A DNA stretch of 64,000 bases from Sphingobacterium sp. SYP-B4668 (GTDB taxonomy: Bacteria > Bacteroidota > Bacteroidia > Sphingobacteriales > Sphingobacteriaceae), in assembly GCF_027627455.1 (NCBI RefSeq), contig NZ_CP115483.1:806001-870000 (forward strand), in the 5' to 3' direction. The position numbers and the translations under genes were made by a program. A model generated the notes under the pieces. That model had not been told where the DNA came from. It searched no databases and worked only from the letters and a program-made list of their open reading frames with translations. Positions 35,861-43,379 of this stretch are shown in pieces (the first letter of the stretch is position 1; every line of letters begins with the position of its first letter).

Positions 35861-35892
35861 TTTGCCTACCTATTAGTAGGTAGTTATCTTTG
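35861..35892 (+). promoter_or_regulatory. Promoter of the TetR-KAS operon
   Basis: TTTG (35861-35864), 20 nt, then TATCTTTG (35885-35892) is a perfect Bacteroidota promoter. The ATG of the TetR gene starts only nine bases after the -7 box, so the mRNA should be leaderless or nearly so. Confidence 0.8.
35866..35883. promoter_or_regulatory. TetR operator palindrome between the promoter boxes
   Basis: CTACCTA (35866-35872), spacer TTAG, TAGGTAG (35877-35883) is a perfect 7+7 inverted repeat that fills the space between the -33 and -7 boxes. Position and symmetry fit autorepression by the adjacent TetR protein. Confidence 0.75.
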
Positions 35893-35900
35893 TTCCGATC

Positions 35901-36455
35901 ATGGACACAAAATCAGAGATTATTCGAATTGGAGATTCGCTTATCCGGGATAGGGGATACCATGCATTTAGCTTTACGGATATTTCGACTGCGTTGAACA
36001 TTCGAAATGCATCTATACATTATCATTTTGCAACCAAGACCAGTCTCGGAATACAAGTGGTTCGAAAGCATTTTGAGAGTATGCTACAGGTTCAGGAGCA
36101 AGTTTCAAATATGGACCCATTACAGAAATTGCATTCCTTTTTAAACATCTATGTGCAAGCACACACTGAAGATAGGGTCTGTATTATAGGCGCATTAGCT
36201 CCGGCTTCTCACGCTGTTGAGGCAGAGTTGGGAAATGAGCTTAGTCAATTTGCAAACAGCGTGTTACGGTGGTTGTCTGCTATTCTTGAGGAGGGACAGC
36301 TAAGCAAAGTCTTTTTCTTTAATGTACCACCCCGTACCAAGGCCTTGATGATCGTCACCAATATGTTAGCTGGGCTGCAATTGGCGAGATTGACCGGCAG
36401 TGATGATTTTTACCTTATTAAACAAACAGTTATCAACGATCTAACACAATCATAA
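35901..36455 (+). CDS. TetR/AcrR family transcriptional regulator
   Basis: A 184-residue repressor with an N-terminal TetR helix-turn-helix (about residues 5-50: IIRIGDSLIRDRGYHAFSFT, then ISTALNIRNASIHYHFATK) and an all-helical ligand domain. The last base of its TGA/TAA region overlaps the ATG of the KAS gene (TAATG), so the two are translationally coupled. The palindrome embedded in its own promoter suggests autoregulation and co-regulation of the ketosynthase. The ligand cannot be deduced; the partner gene points to fatty acyl or polyketide metabolism. Confidence 0.88.
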   Translation: MDTKSEIIRIGDSLIRDRGYHAFSFTDISTALNIRNASIHYHFATKTSLGIQVVRKHFESMLQVQEQVSNMDPLQKLHSFLNIYVQAHTEDRVCIIGALAPASHAVEAELGNELSQFANSVLRWLSAILEEGQLSKVFFFNVPPRTKALMIVTNMLAGLQLARLTGSDDFYLIKQTVINDLTQS

Positions 36456-37699
36456 TGAGAAGAGTTGTAGTAACAGGACTAGGTGCACTGACACCAATTG
36501 GGAATAATGTCCAAGATTTTTGGCAGTCACTTCTAAGTGGCGTGAGCGGTGCTGGACCGATCTCTAAATTTGATGCAAGCAAATTCAAAACGCAATTTGC
36601 CTGCGAACTGAAGAATTTCGTATTATCTGATCATATAGATAGAGCTGAAGCTCGTAGATATGATGCATTTACACAGTATGCGCTTATCGCGGTTGATGAA
36701 GCTGTAAAGAATGGCAAAATAGATTTTGAAGCTTTAAATAAAAATAGGATTGGCGTTATTTGGGGGTCTGGCAATGGAGGGATCAATACTTTCCAAGAGC
36801 AAGTAAGTGAATTTGCATTGGGAGATGGAACTCCTCGTTTTAACCCCTTCTTTATCCCGAAGATGATTGTAGATATTGCTTCAGGTATCATCTCGATTAA
36901 ATATGGGTTGCGTGGTGTGAATTTTACCACGGTATCAGCCTGTGCTACCTCCAACACTGCATTGATCGATGCCTTTAATTATATCAAATGGAATAAAGCG
37001 GATATGATTATCACGGGTGGTTCAGAAGCTCCTATAACCGAAAGTTCAATAGGTGGATTTAATTCGGCAAAGGCGCTCTCCACGCTGAATGACAATCCGA
37101 CCATCGCATCGCGGCCATTTGATACCGCTAGGGATGGCTTTGTGATGGGCGAGGGCGCTGGGGCCATCATATTGGAAGAGCTTGAAAGTGCAAAAAAACG
37201 AGGCGCTACCATAATTGCTGAAATTGTCGGCGGTGGAATGGCTGCTGATGCTTATCATATGACAGGTACCCATCCTGAAGGTGAGGGGGCATACCTAGGA
37301 ATGTTGGCCGCACTGGAGGATGCTGGTATAGACGCTAAGGAGATCGACTATCTAAATGCGCACGCTACGTCAACTTCACAGGGTGATATCAGCGAGTTGC
37401 GTGCAGCTCAACGTGTTTTTGGAGAAGGCAGCGATATCAACATCAGTGCTACGAAATCCATGACGGGTCATCTTTTGGGTGCCGCTGGTGCTGTAGAGGC
37501 TATAGCGTCCATTTTGGCGGTTGTTAACGATGTGGTACCGCCAACCATAAACGCTGTAGATATTGAACCTGAATTTAAGGATATGTTCAACTTAACGTTA
37601 GGAACCCCGCAAAAACGAGTGGTGAATTATGCCATGAATAATACCTTTGGATTTGGTGGCCATATCGCGACCACAATTTTTAAGAAATACGTAGAATAA
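36455..37699 (+). CDS. Beta-ketoacyl-ACP synthase II (FabF-like)
   Basis: A 414-residue condensing enzyme of the KAS I/II group with the complete Cys-His-His triad: VSACATSNTALIDAF (Cys near 163), NAHATSTSQGD (His near 303) and KSMTGHLLGAAGAVE (His near 338). The FGFGGHIATTIF block lies at the C-terminus. It elongates acyl-ACP by two carbons. No acpP or other fab gene is next to it; instead it forms a two-gene operon with a TetR regulator. It may be a second, regulated paralogue used for special lipids or polyene pigments rather than the housekeeping enzyme. That role is inferred. Confidence 0.88.
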   Translation: MRRVVVTGLGALTPIGNNVQDFWQSLLSGVSGAGPISKFDASKFKTQFACELKNFVLSDHIDRAEARRYDAFTQYALIAVDEAVKNGKIDFEALNKNRIGVIWGSGNGGINTFQEQVSEFALGDGTPRFNPFFIPKMIVDIASGIISIKYGLRGVNFTTVSACATSNTALIDAFNYIKWNKADMIITGGSEAPITESSIGGFNSAKALSTLNDNPTIASRPFDTARDGFVMGEGAGAIILEELESAKKRGATIIAEIVGGGMAADAYHMTGTHPEGEGAYLGMLAALEDAGIDAKEIDYLNAHATSTSQGDISELRAAQRVFGEGSDINISATKSMTGHLLGAAGAVEAIASILAVVNDVVPPTINAVDIEPEFKDMFNLTLGTPQKRVVNYAMNNTFGFGGHIATTIFKKYVE

Positions 37700-37735
37700 A
37701 AGCGCTGCTTGTACTACTGTACTATTATTGATACG

Positions 37736-37786
37736 GAGTTTTTATGTTGATTTATATGTCATAGGTCAACATAAAAACTCTTTTTT
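37736..37786. terminator. Strong terminator after the KAS gene (possibly bidirectional)
   Basis: GAGTTTTTATGTTGA (37736-37750) and TCAACATAAAAACTC (37766-37780) form a perfect 15-bp stem with a 15-base loop, followed by TTTTTTG. It separates the convergent KAS and GtrA-like genes. Confidence 0.9.
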
Positions 37787-37800
37787 GTTTTATTAGCTTT

Positions 37801-38358
37801 TTATCGATGTTTGAATTTTCGATTTTCCGTTTTTACTGTTTTGAAAGTAAATCCTTTTTGAACGAGATAACTGAATATAGTCACAATTACGGTCGTTAGG
37901 AGCGCAGATGGTGTAGGGTAAAAATCAAGACTCTCTACAAAAAACTTAATTAAAATGTAATTCATCACAATGCAGCATATGGTGACCGTGAAATAACGGG
38001 ACAGATGAATTCTTCTTTTCATATTTGCCTCTTGGAATACAACAAATAGATTCAGGTAAAAGCCAATCGGGAAGGTCACCAAGAATGCGATGATAAATGC
38101 GGCAATATGTGGACTAATTGCGAGGTAATCATGAATCTGGACAATCTGCTTTTTTAAAAGGAAATTGTAAGAAAGAAAATAAATCAATATGTTTAACACA
38201 ACATTCCCACCTCCACAGATGGCGTATCTAAATGTTTTGATAGGGATGAAGCGGAAGAATGCGCCATGTATACTGTCAATAATGTGTATAATGACCGGTT
38301 TGACTATTCTGTGTATTTTTTTTACGTTGTTCTTGAATCCCTTTACCTGTTGTTTCAT
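37801..38358 (-). CDS. GtrA-like polytopic membrane protein
   Basis: A 185-residue protein with four predicted membrane helices in the GtrA pattern. The first helix contains FRYAICGGGNVVLNILIYFL, a variant of the typical family start, and the last two flank LSRYFTVTICCIVMNYILIK and LLTTVIVTIFSYLVQKGFTF, where the final FxVQKxFTF is diagnostic. GtrA-like proteins are thought to flip lipid-linked sugars or serve as accessory membrane parts of glycosylation. No glycosyltransferase is adjacent, so the substrate is unknown. Confidence 0.8.
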   Translation of the reverse strand: MKQQVKGFKNNVKKIHRIVKPVIIHIIDSIHGAFFRFIPIKTFRYAICGGGNVVLNILIYFLSYNFLLKKQIVQIHDYLAISPHIAAFIIAFLVTFPIGFYLNLFVVFQEANMKRRIHLSRYFTVTICCIVMNYILIKFFVESLDFYPTPSALLTTVIVTIFSYLVQKGFTFKTVKTENRKFKHR

Positions 38359-38449
38359 CCGATATTAGTCTGCTTTCAGAAATCAAGTGCCAAGGTACAA
38401 TTTTATTTTTTTTGGAGCCTGTTTAGATTCATTTTGTAGGCGTTCTTAT

Positions 38450-38560
38450 CTATTTTTTGCGTCTCCAAGGGATGCATACTGCCCTAGTAGTTACAAGAGA
38501 TAATAGTAACCCTGCTTCAACAAAATAAAGCAGTCTCCAAACATCGGCATAAGCAAATTG
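38450..38560 (-). pseudogene. Possible C-terminal remnant of a membrane transporter (MFS-like)
   Basis: The minus strand reads FAYADVWRLLYFVEAGLLLS and then LVTTRAVCIPWRRKK before TAG (38452-38450). A hydrophobic helix after Y-x-D-V-x-R and a basic tail recall the last helix of drug-efflux MFS proteins. There is no start codon and the frame upstream degrades. Only a weak resemblance. Confidence 0.25.
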
Positions 38561-38749
38561 TTCGATAAATTTTAAACAAGAGCTAGACACCTCGCAGCAT
38601 ACAGCATCGTATAAAATGGGAATGATACAGGGTGTAAGGAGTCGGGAAATGTTAAAAAGTCTTAAATTTAGAGGTCAACTGTAATTTATGGACAGTACAG
38701 GTCGTTATATCTGTACTTTTCATAATTTAGGTTAATAATTGGTTAGTAG

Positions 38750-38788
38750 AAACACCCACAGCTCCCCGCTTTGGGTGTTTCTCTTTTT
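38750..38788 (+). terminator. Hairpin with T tract upstream of the lytS promoter
   Basis: AAACACCC (38750-38757) pairs with GGGTGTTT (38773-38780), followed by CTCTTTTT. No upstream gene on the plus strand is known, so it may end an unseen transcript or insulate the promoter. Confidence 0.5.
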
Positions 38789-38810
38789 AATCGCAATTTA
38801 AAAAAAGGTA

Positions 38811-38842
38811 TTTGTGAAAAGAAGCAACTTTGTCTAAGTTTG
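38811..38842 (+). promoter_or_regulatory. Promoter of the two-component operon
   Basis: TTTG (38811-38814), exactly 20 nt, TAAGTTTG (38835-38842): a perfect Bacteroidota promoter. The leader to the kinase ATG is about 105 nt. Confidence 0.75.
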
Positions 38843-38952
38843 TGTCTGTCAGGAAAAGCTTGCAGCAATACCTACATGGTAAGTAGGCATGGAGTTGAAA
38901 GTATACTTTTGGAAATCAATCATCACATAACATCGTATAGACACATCATCGT

Positions 38953-39999
38953 ATGACCAACGCAAGAAAGGCTAAGCACCCTTTTATATCATGGGCCAAA
39001 GAAACTTTGATTTTTTCTTTTGCAACTACCTCCTTAGCCGCTCTGGTCTTTTATACCGAGGGATATCGCGATGTCAAGATGATCTATCAGTCATTGGTGA
39101 CCTTTTTCGTTATTTTCTCAGTTACGCTAACGAATTTATTCATTCATGTAGCCTTCAAGGTTGAAGACCCGGTTAAATCACCGGTCAAGGTCAAGCTAAT
39201 TAGTTTTGCCAGCACCGTATTGATTATCTTTTGTGTCAGTTTGGTCGAAAATTATTTGGATATTTCTAGAATAGACACCCGTGTGCCGTTACCAAAAGGC
39301 AATTGGGAATATTATCTCTACTTGATTATACAAGCTTGTCTATTGAACTTTATCACCTTGCTCTGGCTTTATTTCTTGATGTCCCAACATGTACGTGTAC
39401 AGCACGAAATCGAACGGTCACGGTTGGAGAAAGCAAAAGAAGAGGCGGTGAATCAATTACTAAGGCAACAAATCCAGCCCCACTTTTTGTTTAATGCTCT
39501 CAATACCTTAAAGGCACTGATTCATAAAGACGCCCGCTTGGCAGAACAATATCTTATCAAATTGTCTGATTTTCTTCGGATTTCCATAGTAGCCGATCCG
39601 CAAGGGTTATCTACTGTACAAGAGGAGGTGAAGCTGTGTCTAGATTATCTAGATATGCAAAAGATGCGTTTCAATGAAGCCTTGGAGTACAAAGTTGATA
39701 TACCGCCAACAATTGCTGAAAAGGGCACACTACTGTTGTTCTCGATGCAGCCCTTGGTCGATAATGCAATCAAACATAATTATTTCACCCGCGAACAGCC
39801 CCTTTTACTCTCTATATATGAAGAGGAGGGATGGATTGTAGTGCGAAACAATAAAAGTAAGAGACGACACGTGGTTGATTCCGCAAAAAGCGGATTGAAT
39901 AATCTTGTGGAAAGATATCGACCATATTTGGAAATGGGGGTAGTGGTTTCTGATCGAGATGATGAATTTGAGGTGAAAATTAAAATCATGGAGAAGTAG
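38953..39999 (+). CDS. LytS/YehU-family sensor histidine kinase
   Basis: A 348-residue kinase: four membrane helices (about residues 15-140), a short coiled coil (HVRVQHEIERSRLEKAKEEA) and the His_kinase domain with the phosphoacceptor in QIQPHFLFNALNTLKALI (H177), followed by an HATPase with MQPLVDNAIKH and SGLNNLVERYRPYL. No extracellular sensor domain of size, so the signal is probably sensed in the membrane. It is followed by a LytTR response regulator about 115 nt downstream. This is a standard Bacteroidota pair; its target genes are unknown. Confidence 0.9.
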   Translation: MTNARKAKHPFISWAKETLIFSFATTSLAALVFYTEGYRDVKMIYQSLVTFFVIFSVTLTNLFIHVAFKVEDPVKSPVKVKLISFASTVLIIFCVSLVENYLDISRIDTRVPLPKGNWEYYLYLIIQACLLNFITLLWLYFLMSQHVRVQHEIERSRLEKAKEEAVNQLLRQQIQPHFLFNALNTLKALIHKDARLAEQYLIKLSDFLRISIVADPQGLSTVQEEVKLCLDYLDMQKMRFNEALEYKVDIPPTIAEKGTLLLFSMQPLVDNAIKHNYFTREQPLLLSIYEEEGWIVVRNNKSKRRHVVDSAKSGLNNLVERYRPYLEMGVVVSDRDDEFEVKIKIMEK

Positions 40000-40113
40000 A
40001 GAGATCATGGTATACTGCTCCCGACCCACTTCGTCTGTTGATGACACATGAAATAGCAGGGGACATGTATGCGAATCTATGAAAACGAGGTGTACATACA
40101 TAATTATACAGGA

Positions 40114-40875
40114 ATGAACATTATTGTAATAGAGGATGAAGACCTTGCCGCAGAGGACTTAATCAATACCTTGAAACGGGTAGAGCCAAATGCAGTTGTA
40201 GAACAACGTCTTACTTCAGTCGAGAATAGCATCGCATATTTAGAAAAAAATAAATCGGCCCAATTGATTTTTTCAGATATTCAGTTAGGCGATGGCTTGA
40301 GTTTCGAAATCTATGAACGTATAAAAATTGAAATTCCCATCGTGTTCTGCACGGCCTATCATGAGTATATGCTTCAAGCATTTCGGAACAATGGAATTGA
40401 CTATTTGTTGAAGCCGCTGTCCGAGGATGCTGTTCGCCACACCATGCACAAGTACTATGGGTTAAAGCGGAGCATGCAATCTGCTATGCCTGATTGGAGT
40501 ACATTGTACCGTAATCTTGCACAAGAAAGTTCCCAAAGAGTCAAATCTATCCTAGTCAATTATCAAGATAAGATTATCCCGCTACAAATGGCGGAAGTAG
40601 CCCTTTTTTATATACAGCACGAAAACGTATTGGTCAAGACCAACGATGGGAAGGAGTATCTAGTTTCCAAATCCCTGGACGAATTGGACAAAAGTCTGGG
40701 CACCGATTTCTATCGGGTCAATCGACAACATATTGTCAATCGCAGTGTCATCCGGCACGCAAGCTATTCCTTGGCACGAAAACTCGTGTTGGATATCAAG
40801 ATCAATCATGATATTCGTATTTTGGTGAGTCGTGAAAAATCCGGTTCTTTTTTACAATGGTTAGGCGGGGAGTGA
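40114..40875 (+). CDS. LytTR-family response regulator
   Basis: A 253-residue regulator with a receiver domain (MNIIVIEDEDLAAEDLINTL; phosphoacceptor D55 in LIFSDIQLGDG; the Lys in YLLKPLSEDA) and a C-terminal LytTR DNA-binding domain (RVNRQHIVNRSVIRHASY). The start is set at ATG 40114, where the receiver fold begins. An in-frame ATG at 40069 would add 15 residues not typical for the fold. Cognate to the preceding histidine kinase. Confidence 0.9.
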   Translation: MNIIVIEDEDLAAEDLINTLKRVEPNAVVEQRLTSVENSIAYLEKNKSAQLIFSDIQLGDGLSFEIYERIKIEIPIVFCTAYHEYMLQAFRNNGIDYLLKPLSEDAVRHTMHKYYGLKRSMQSAMPDWSTLYRNLAQESSQRVKSILVNYQDKIIPLQMAEVALFYIQHENVLVKTNDGKEYLVSKSLDELDKSLGTDFYRVNRQHIVNRSVIRHASYSLARKLVLDIKINHDIRILVSREKSGSFLQWLGGE

Positions 40876-40972
40876 TTTGTTCATCTTTTTATTCTAACAC
40901 TTGACCCCAATTTTTGTCCGTCTCGACTTGTTTGTGATTGCTTGAAAACAATATTATCTTCAATTTTAGGAT

Positions 40973-41113
40973 ATGAAGATATTGACGATGGTCGTTTTCC
41001 CTTTGATAGCAGGTTTCGCTTTATTGTTTGAAGCCCTTCGGTTGAAAGATATCTGGCCCTATTGGGATAGATGTTGTCATTATCATGCTATTGATTGCTA
41101 TAAGTACAATTAA
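40973..41113 (+). CDS. Short ORF with one membrane helix, possibly the broken start of the next gene
   Basis: An ATG at 40973 opens a 46-codon frame: MKILTMVVFPLIAGFALLFE is a clean membrane helix, but after LRLKD the sequence becomes unlike a natural protein (IWPYWDRCCHYHAIDCYKYN). From 41049 the next frame continues sensibly as ISGPIGIDVVIIMLLIAIST. This suggests that the two frames once formed one protein with two helices, broken by a small indel near 41048. Confidence 0.35.
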   Translation: MKILTMVVFPLIAGFALLFEALRLKDIWPYWDRCCHYHAIDCYKYN

Positions 41114-41132
41114 CAAACTAAATCCTTACGCC

Positions 41133-41408
41133 ATGTCCACATTCGTTTCCATATTCAAGACCTCGATAGGCAGCGAGCAAGATAAAAACCATCTCCTTTA
41201 TCTATTATCCCAAATGGATGATATTATACACTGTTCGCTCGATTTAGCAGATGACGAGCGCATATTACGAATATGCTCAAATTGCATACGGACCATTCAA
41301 GTGGGTGAATTGATGGATAGCTATGATTTTGAATATGAATTGATGGATATATTCGAACATGGAGTATCGATGCTACGCAAGCAAGGAAACTTGAAAGCAG
41401 CTATTTAA
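41133..41408 (+). CDS. Small hypothetical protein, function unknown
   Basis: I do not recognise the family. From ATG 41133 the product is 91 residues, acidic and helical (MSTFVSIFKTSIGSEQDKNH, then LLYLLSQMDDIIHCSLDLAD), with no membrane segment. The same frame is open from 41049, giving an N-terminal hydrophobic helix (VVIIMLLIAI), with an ATG at 41085. The correct start depends on whether the upstream frame was joined to it. It lies between the response regulator and the Lrp gene. Confidence 0.45.
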   Translation: MSTFVSIFKTSIGSEQDKNHLLYLLSQMDDIIHCSLDLADDERILRICSNCIRTIQVGELMDSYDFEYELMDIFEHGVSMLRKQGNLKAAI

Positions 41409-41428
41409 CCTATTATGTACTCGTCGGG

Positions 41429-41884
41429 CTATAGTGGATAGGCTGTCTCACTTTTTGTCTCGGAGAGTACAAAATATGTTTGTACTGTACTTACATGTGG
41501 CAATACCGATAGCTTATGTCTGAGGAATTGGTGATAGGCCTCCATGTCCCTCGTCGCAATTCTCAGCATAAAATCATACGACCCTGCCATCTGATAGCAT
41601 TCCATCACTTCTGGAAACTTAGCAACTTCTCTTTCAAACTCATTCAGTACATCTGCGGTATGGGCTTTAAGAAATACCTGAGAAAAAGAAATCAATCCCA
41701 TTCCGATACGATGTCTGTCTAAAATAGCTACAGTCCGCTTAATATATCCTTGCGTCTTTAGCTTCTTAACCCTTTCGTGCACTGCCGGAATAGACTTATG
41801 AAGATGAAAAGCAAGCTCTTTGTTGCTTAGGGTCGCATCCTTTTGTAAAAGGCGCAACAATTTTAAATCGATGTCGTCTAGCAT
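41429..41884 (-). CDS. Lrp/AsnC family transcriptional regulator
   Basis: A 151-residue feast/famine regulator: an N-terminal winged helix (LDDIDLKLLRLLQKDATLSN, then KELAFHLHKSIPAVHERVKKL) and a C-terminal RAM ligand-binding domain (EVMECYQMAGSYDFMLRI). It is transcribed divergently from the cysteine synthase gene across a 200-nt AT-rich gap, so that gene is its likely target in addition to itself. The effector is probably an amino acid. Confidence 0.9.
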   Translation of the reverse strand: MLDDIDLKLLRLLQKDATLSNKELAFHLHKSIPAVHERVKKLKTQGYIKRTVAILDRHRIGMGLISFSQVFLKAHTADVLNEFEREVAKFPEVMECYQMAGSYDFMLRIATRDMEAYHQFLRHKLSVLPHVSTVQTYFVLSETKSETAYPL

Positions 41885-42086
41885 ACTTATTTTATTGAAC
41901 CGTTGCCAATATAGCTATTGTTTTTGAAAAAAATCATACGATTATCTGTATGTGCCTAATATTTTATCGTTTTTATTGGTTCATGTTGAATATTATATTG
42001 TTTAATATCATTTTTGCTTTATATATCTCTAATGGATATAAATGGTTTTCTGTGGCCTTGCAACAGAAATTTCGAACAAATAATTG
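41885..42086. promoter_or_regulatory. AT-rich divergent control region between lrp-like and cysteine synthase genes
   Basis: About 200 nt, very AT-rich, with runs such as AATATTATATTGTTTAATAT. No exact TAnnTTTG box is found. Its composition fits Lrp-type binding, which prefers bent AT-rich DNA. Assignment as an operator region is by context. Confidence 0.4.
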
Positions 42087-43178
42087 ATGATAATGGAATT
42101 AGGATTAAGCGAGTGTCTTTCACCCGAATTAGACAGCAGATTTAAACACTTATGGCACTTGGTGGGTAATACCCCTATGCTAGAGCTGCATTATGTTTAT
42201 AAAGGTAAACAGGGTAAAATCTATGTAAAGTGTGAAAATTATAATTTAACAGGAAGTATCAAAGATCGGATGGCTTTATACATTTTGTACAAGGCTTACA
42301 TGAATTGTCAAATTCGCCCTTCAGATATGATAGTGGAGGCAACGAGTGGCAATACCGGAATCGCATTTTCAGCAATTGGTAAAGCTTTGGGACACCAGGT
42401 CAAAATTATTATGCCCAATTGGTTAAGCAAGGAACGCATCGATATCATCAAGAGTATGGGGGCTGATATACAGTTGGTCTCTAAGGAAGAGGGGGGCTTT
42501 TTGGGCAGCATCCGTATGAGTGAGGAAATGGCTGCCAAAGGTGGCGTATTCCTCCCGAGACAATTCGAGAATCAATTCAATGCTGAAGCCCATGAGCTGA
42601 CTACGGGTAAGGAAATTGCGATGCAACTCTCTTCTATTGGTCTGATCCCGGACGCTTTTGTTGCAGGAGTAGGTACAGGTGGTACTGTGATGGGAGTGGG
42701 TAATTACCTTCGCAATCAAAATCCTGAAGTTCGTATTCATCCACTTGAGCCCGCAGAAAGTCCTACCCTTTCCACAGGACACAAAGTAGGTTCGCATCGT
42801 ATACAGGGCATCTCTGACGAGTTTATACCCGCTATTGTCAAGTTGGATAGTTTGGATTCGGTGGTCAACGCTTGTGACGGTGATTCGATCATCATGGCCC
42901 AAAAACTAGCAAAGGAATTGGGGCTAGCCGTAGGGATATCTTCAGGCGCCAATGTAATCGGGGCCATCAAATTGAAAGAAGAAATGGGCGCTGACGCTAC
43001 TGTCGTGACGTTACTATGTGATGACAATAAAAAATATTTGAGTACTGATTTGGTCAAAGACGAACTTGTGAAGGAGGGATATATATCATCTGACCTGAAG
43101 TTTACTGGATTTCATCCAATCTGTAGGCTGGAGCAACCTCTTTTTGGAGCAAAAGTCTCTACGAGCCATGTTTATTAA
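42087..43178 (+). CDS. PLP-dependent cysteine synthase family protein
   Basis: A 363-residue fold-type II PLP enzyme of the cysteine synthase / cystathionine beta-synthase group. Motifs: [10 protein letters not shown], the PLP lysine in GSIKDRMA (Lys near 59), the phosphate-adjacent [27 protein letters not shown] (PLP phosphate loop) and [14 protein letters not shown]. It probably makes cysteine from O-acetylserine and sulfide, though residue choice does not exclude a beta-synthase role. The start is ATG 42087 (a TTG lies directly upstream, and ATG 42093 is also possible). It is divergent from an Lrp regulator. Confidence 0.85.
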   Translation: MIMELGLSECLSPELDSRFKHLWHLVGNTPMLELHYVYKGKQGKIYVKCENYNLTGSIKDRMALYILYKAYMNCQIRPSDMIVEATSGNTGIAFSAIGKALGHQVKIIMPNWLSKERIDIIKSMGADIQLVSKEEGGFLGSIRMSEEMAAKGGVFLPRQFENQFNAEAHELTTGKEIAMQLSSIGLIPDAFVAGVGTGGTVMGVGNYLRNQNPEVRIHPLEPAESPTLSTGHKVGSHRIQGISDEFIPAIVKLDSLDSVVNACDGDSIIMAQKLAKELGLAVGISSGANVIGAIKLKEEMGADATVVTLLCDDNKKYLSTDLVKDELVKEGYISSDLKFTGFHPICRLEQPLFGAKVSTSHVY

Positions 43179-43193
43179 TGTTCAATCAATAGG

Positions 43194-43225
43194 TGTTGGG
43201 GCCGTGTCAACCACACGCCCCAACA
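43194..43225 (+). terminator. GC-rich hairpin after the cysteine synthase gene
   Basis: TGTTGGGGC (43194-43202) and GTGT pair with ACAC and GCCCCAACA (43213-43225) with one bulged C. There is no T tract behind it, so it may be a Rho-type or processing hairpin rather than a classical terminator. Confidence 0.5.
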
Positions 43226-43311
43226 GGATTGGATAATACGGCCTTATTAAGGATAGTCAACCTATATTACAAGAATATTCATATCCACACAACTATTAAA
43301 AAGACCTCAAT

Positions 43312-43333
43312 GGATCCGTCATATGGCGGATCC
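43312..43333. repeat. 22-bp near-perfect palindrome upstream of the dsbD-like gene
   Basis: GGATCCG (43312-43318) and CGGATCC (43327-43333) flank a CATATG core, so the whole 22 bp is symmetrical except for one T/G pair. It lies 47 nt before the start codon and could be an operator or a leader hairpin. Confidence 0.6.
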
Positions 43334-43379
43334 TAAAATCAACAAGATTGCTTCATTACTATAAAAACAAAAGAAACAG

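Larger units (their letters stand above)
38359..38952. other. 594-nt intergenic region upstream of lytS-like gene
   Basis: Holds, in order: a minus-strand open stretch that may be the stump of a transporter gene (38450-38707), an inverted repeat AGTACAG/CTGTACT (38694-38717), a hairpin AAACACCC/GGGTGTTT followed by CTCTTTTT (38750-38788), and a perfect promoter at 38811-38842. The leader after the promoter contains CCTAC/GTAGG and the palindrome AAAGTATACTTT. No complete gene seen. Confidence 0.6.
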
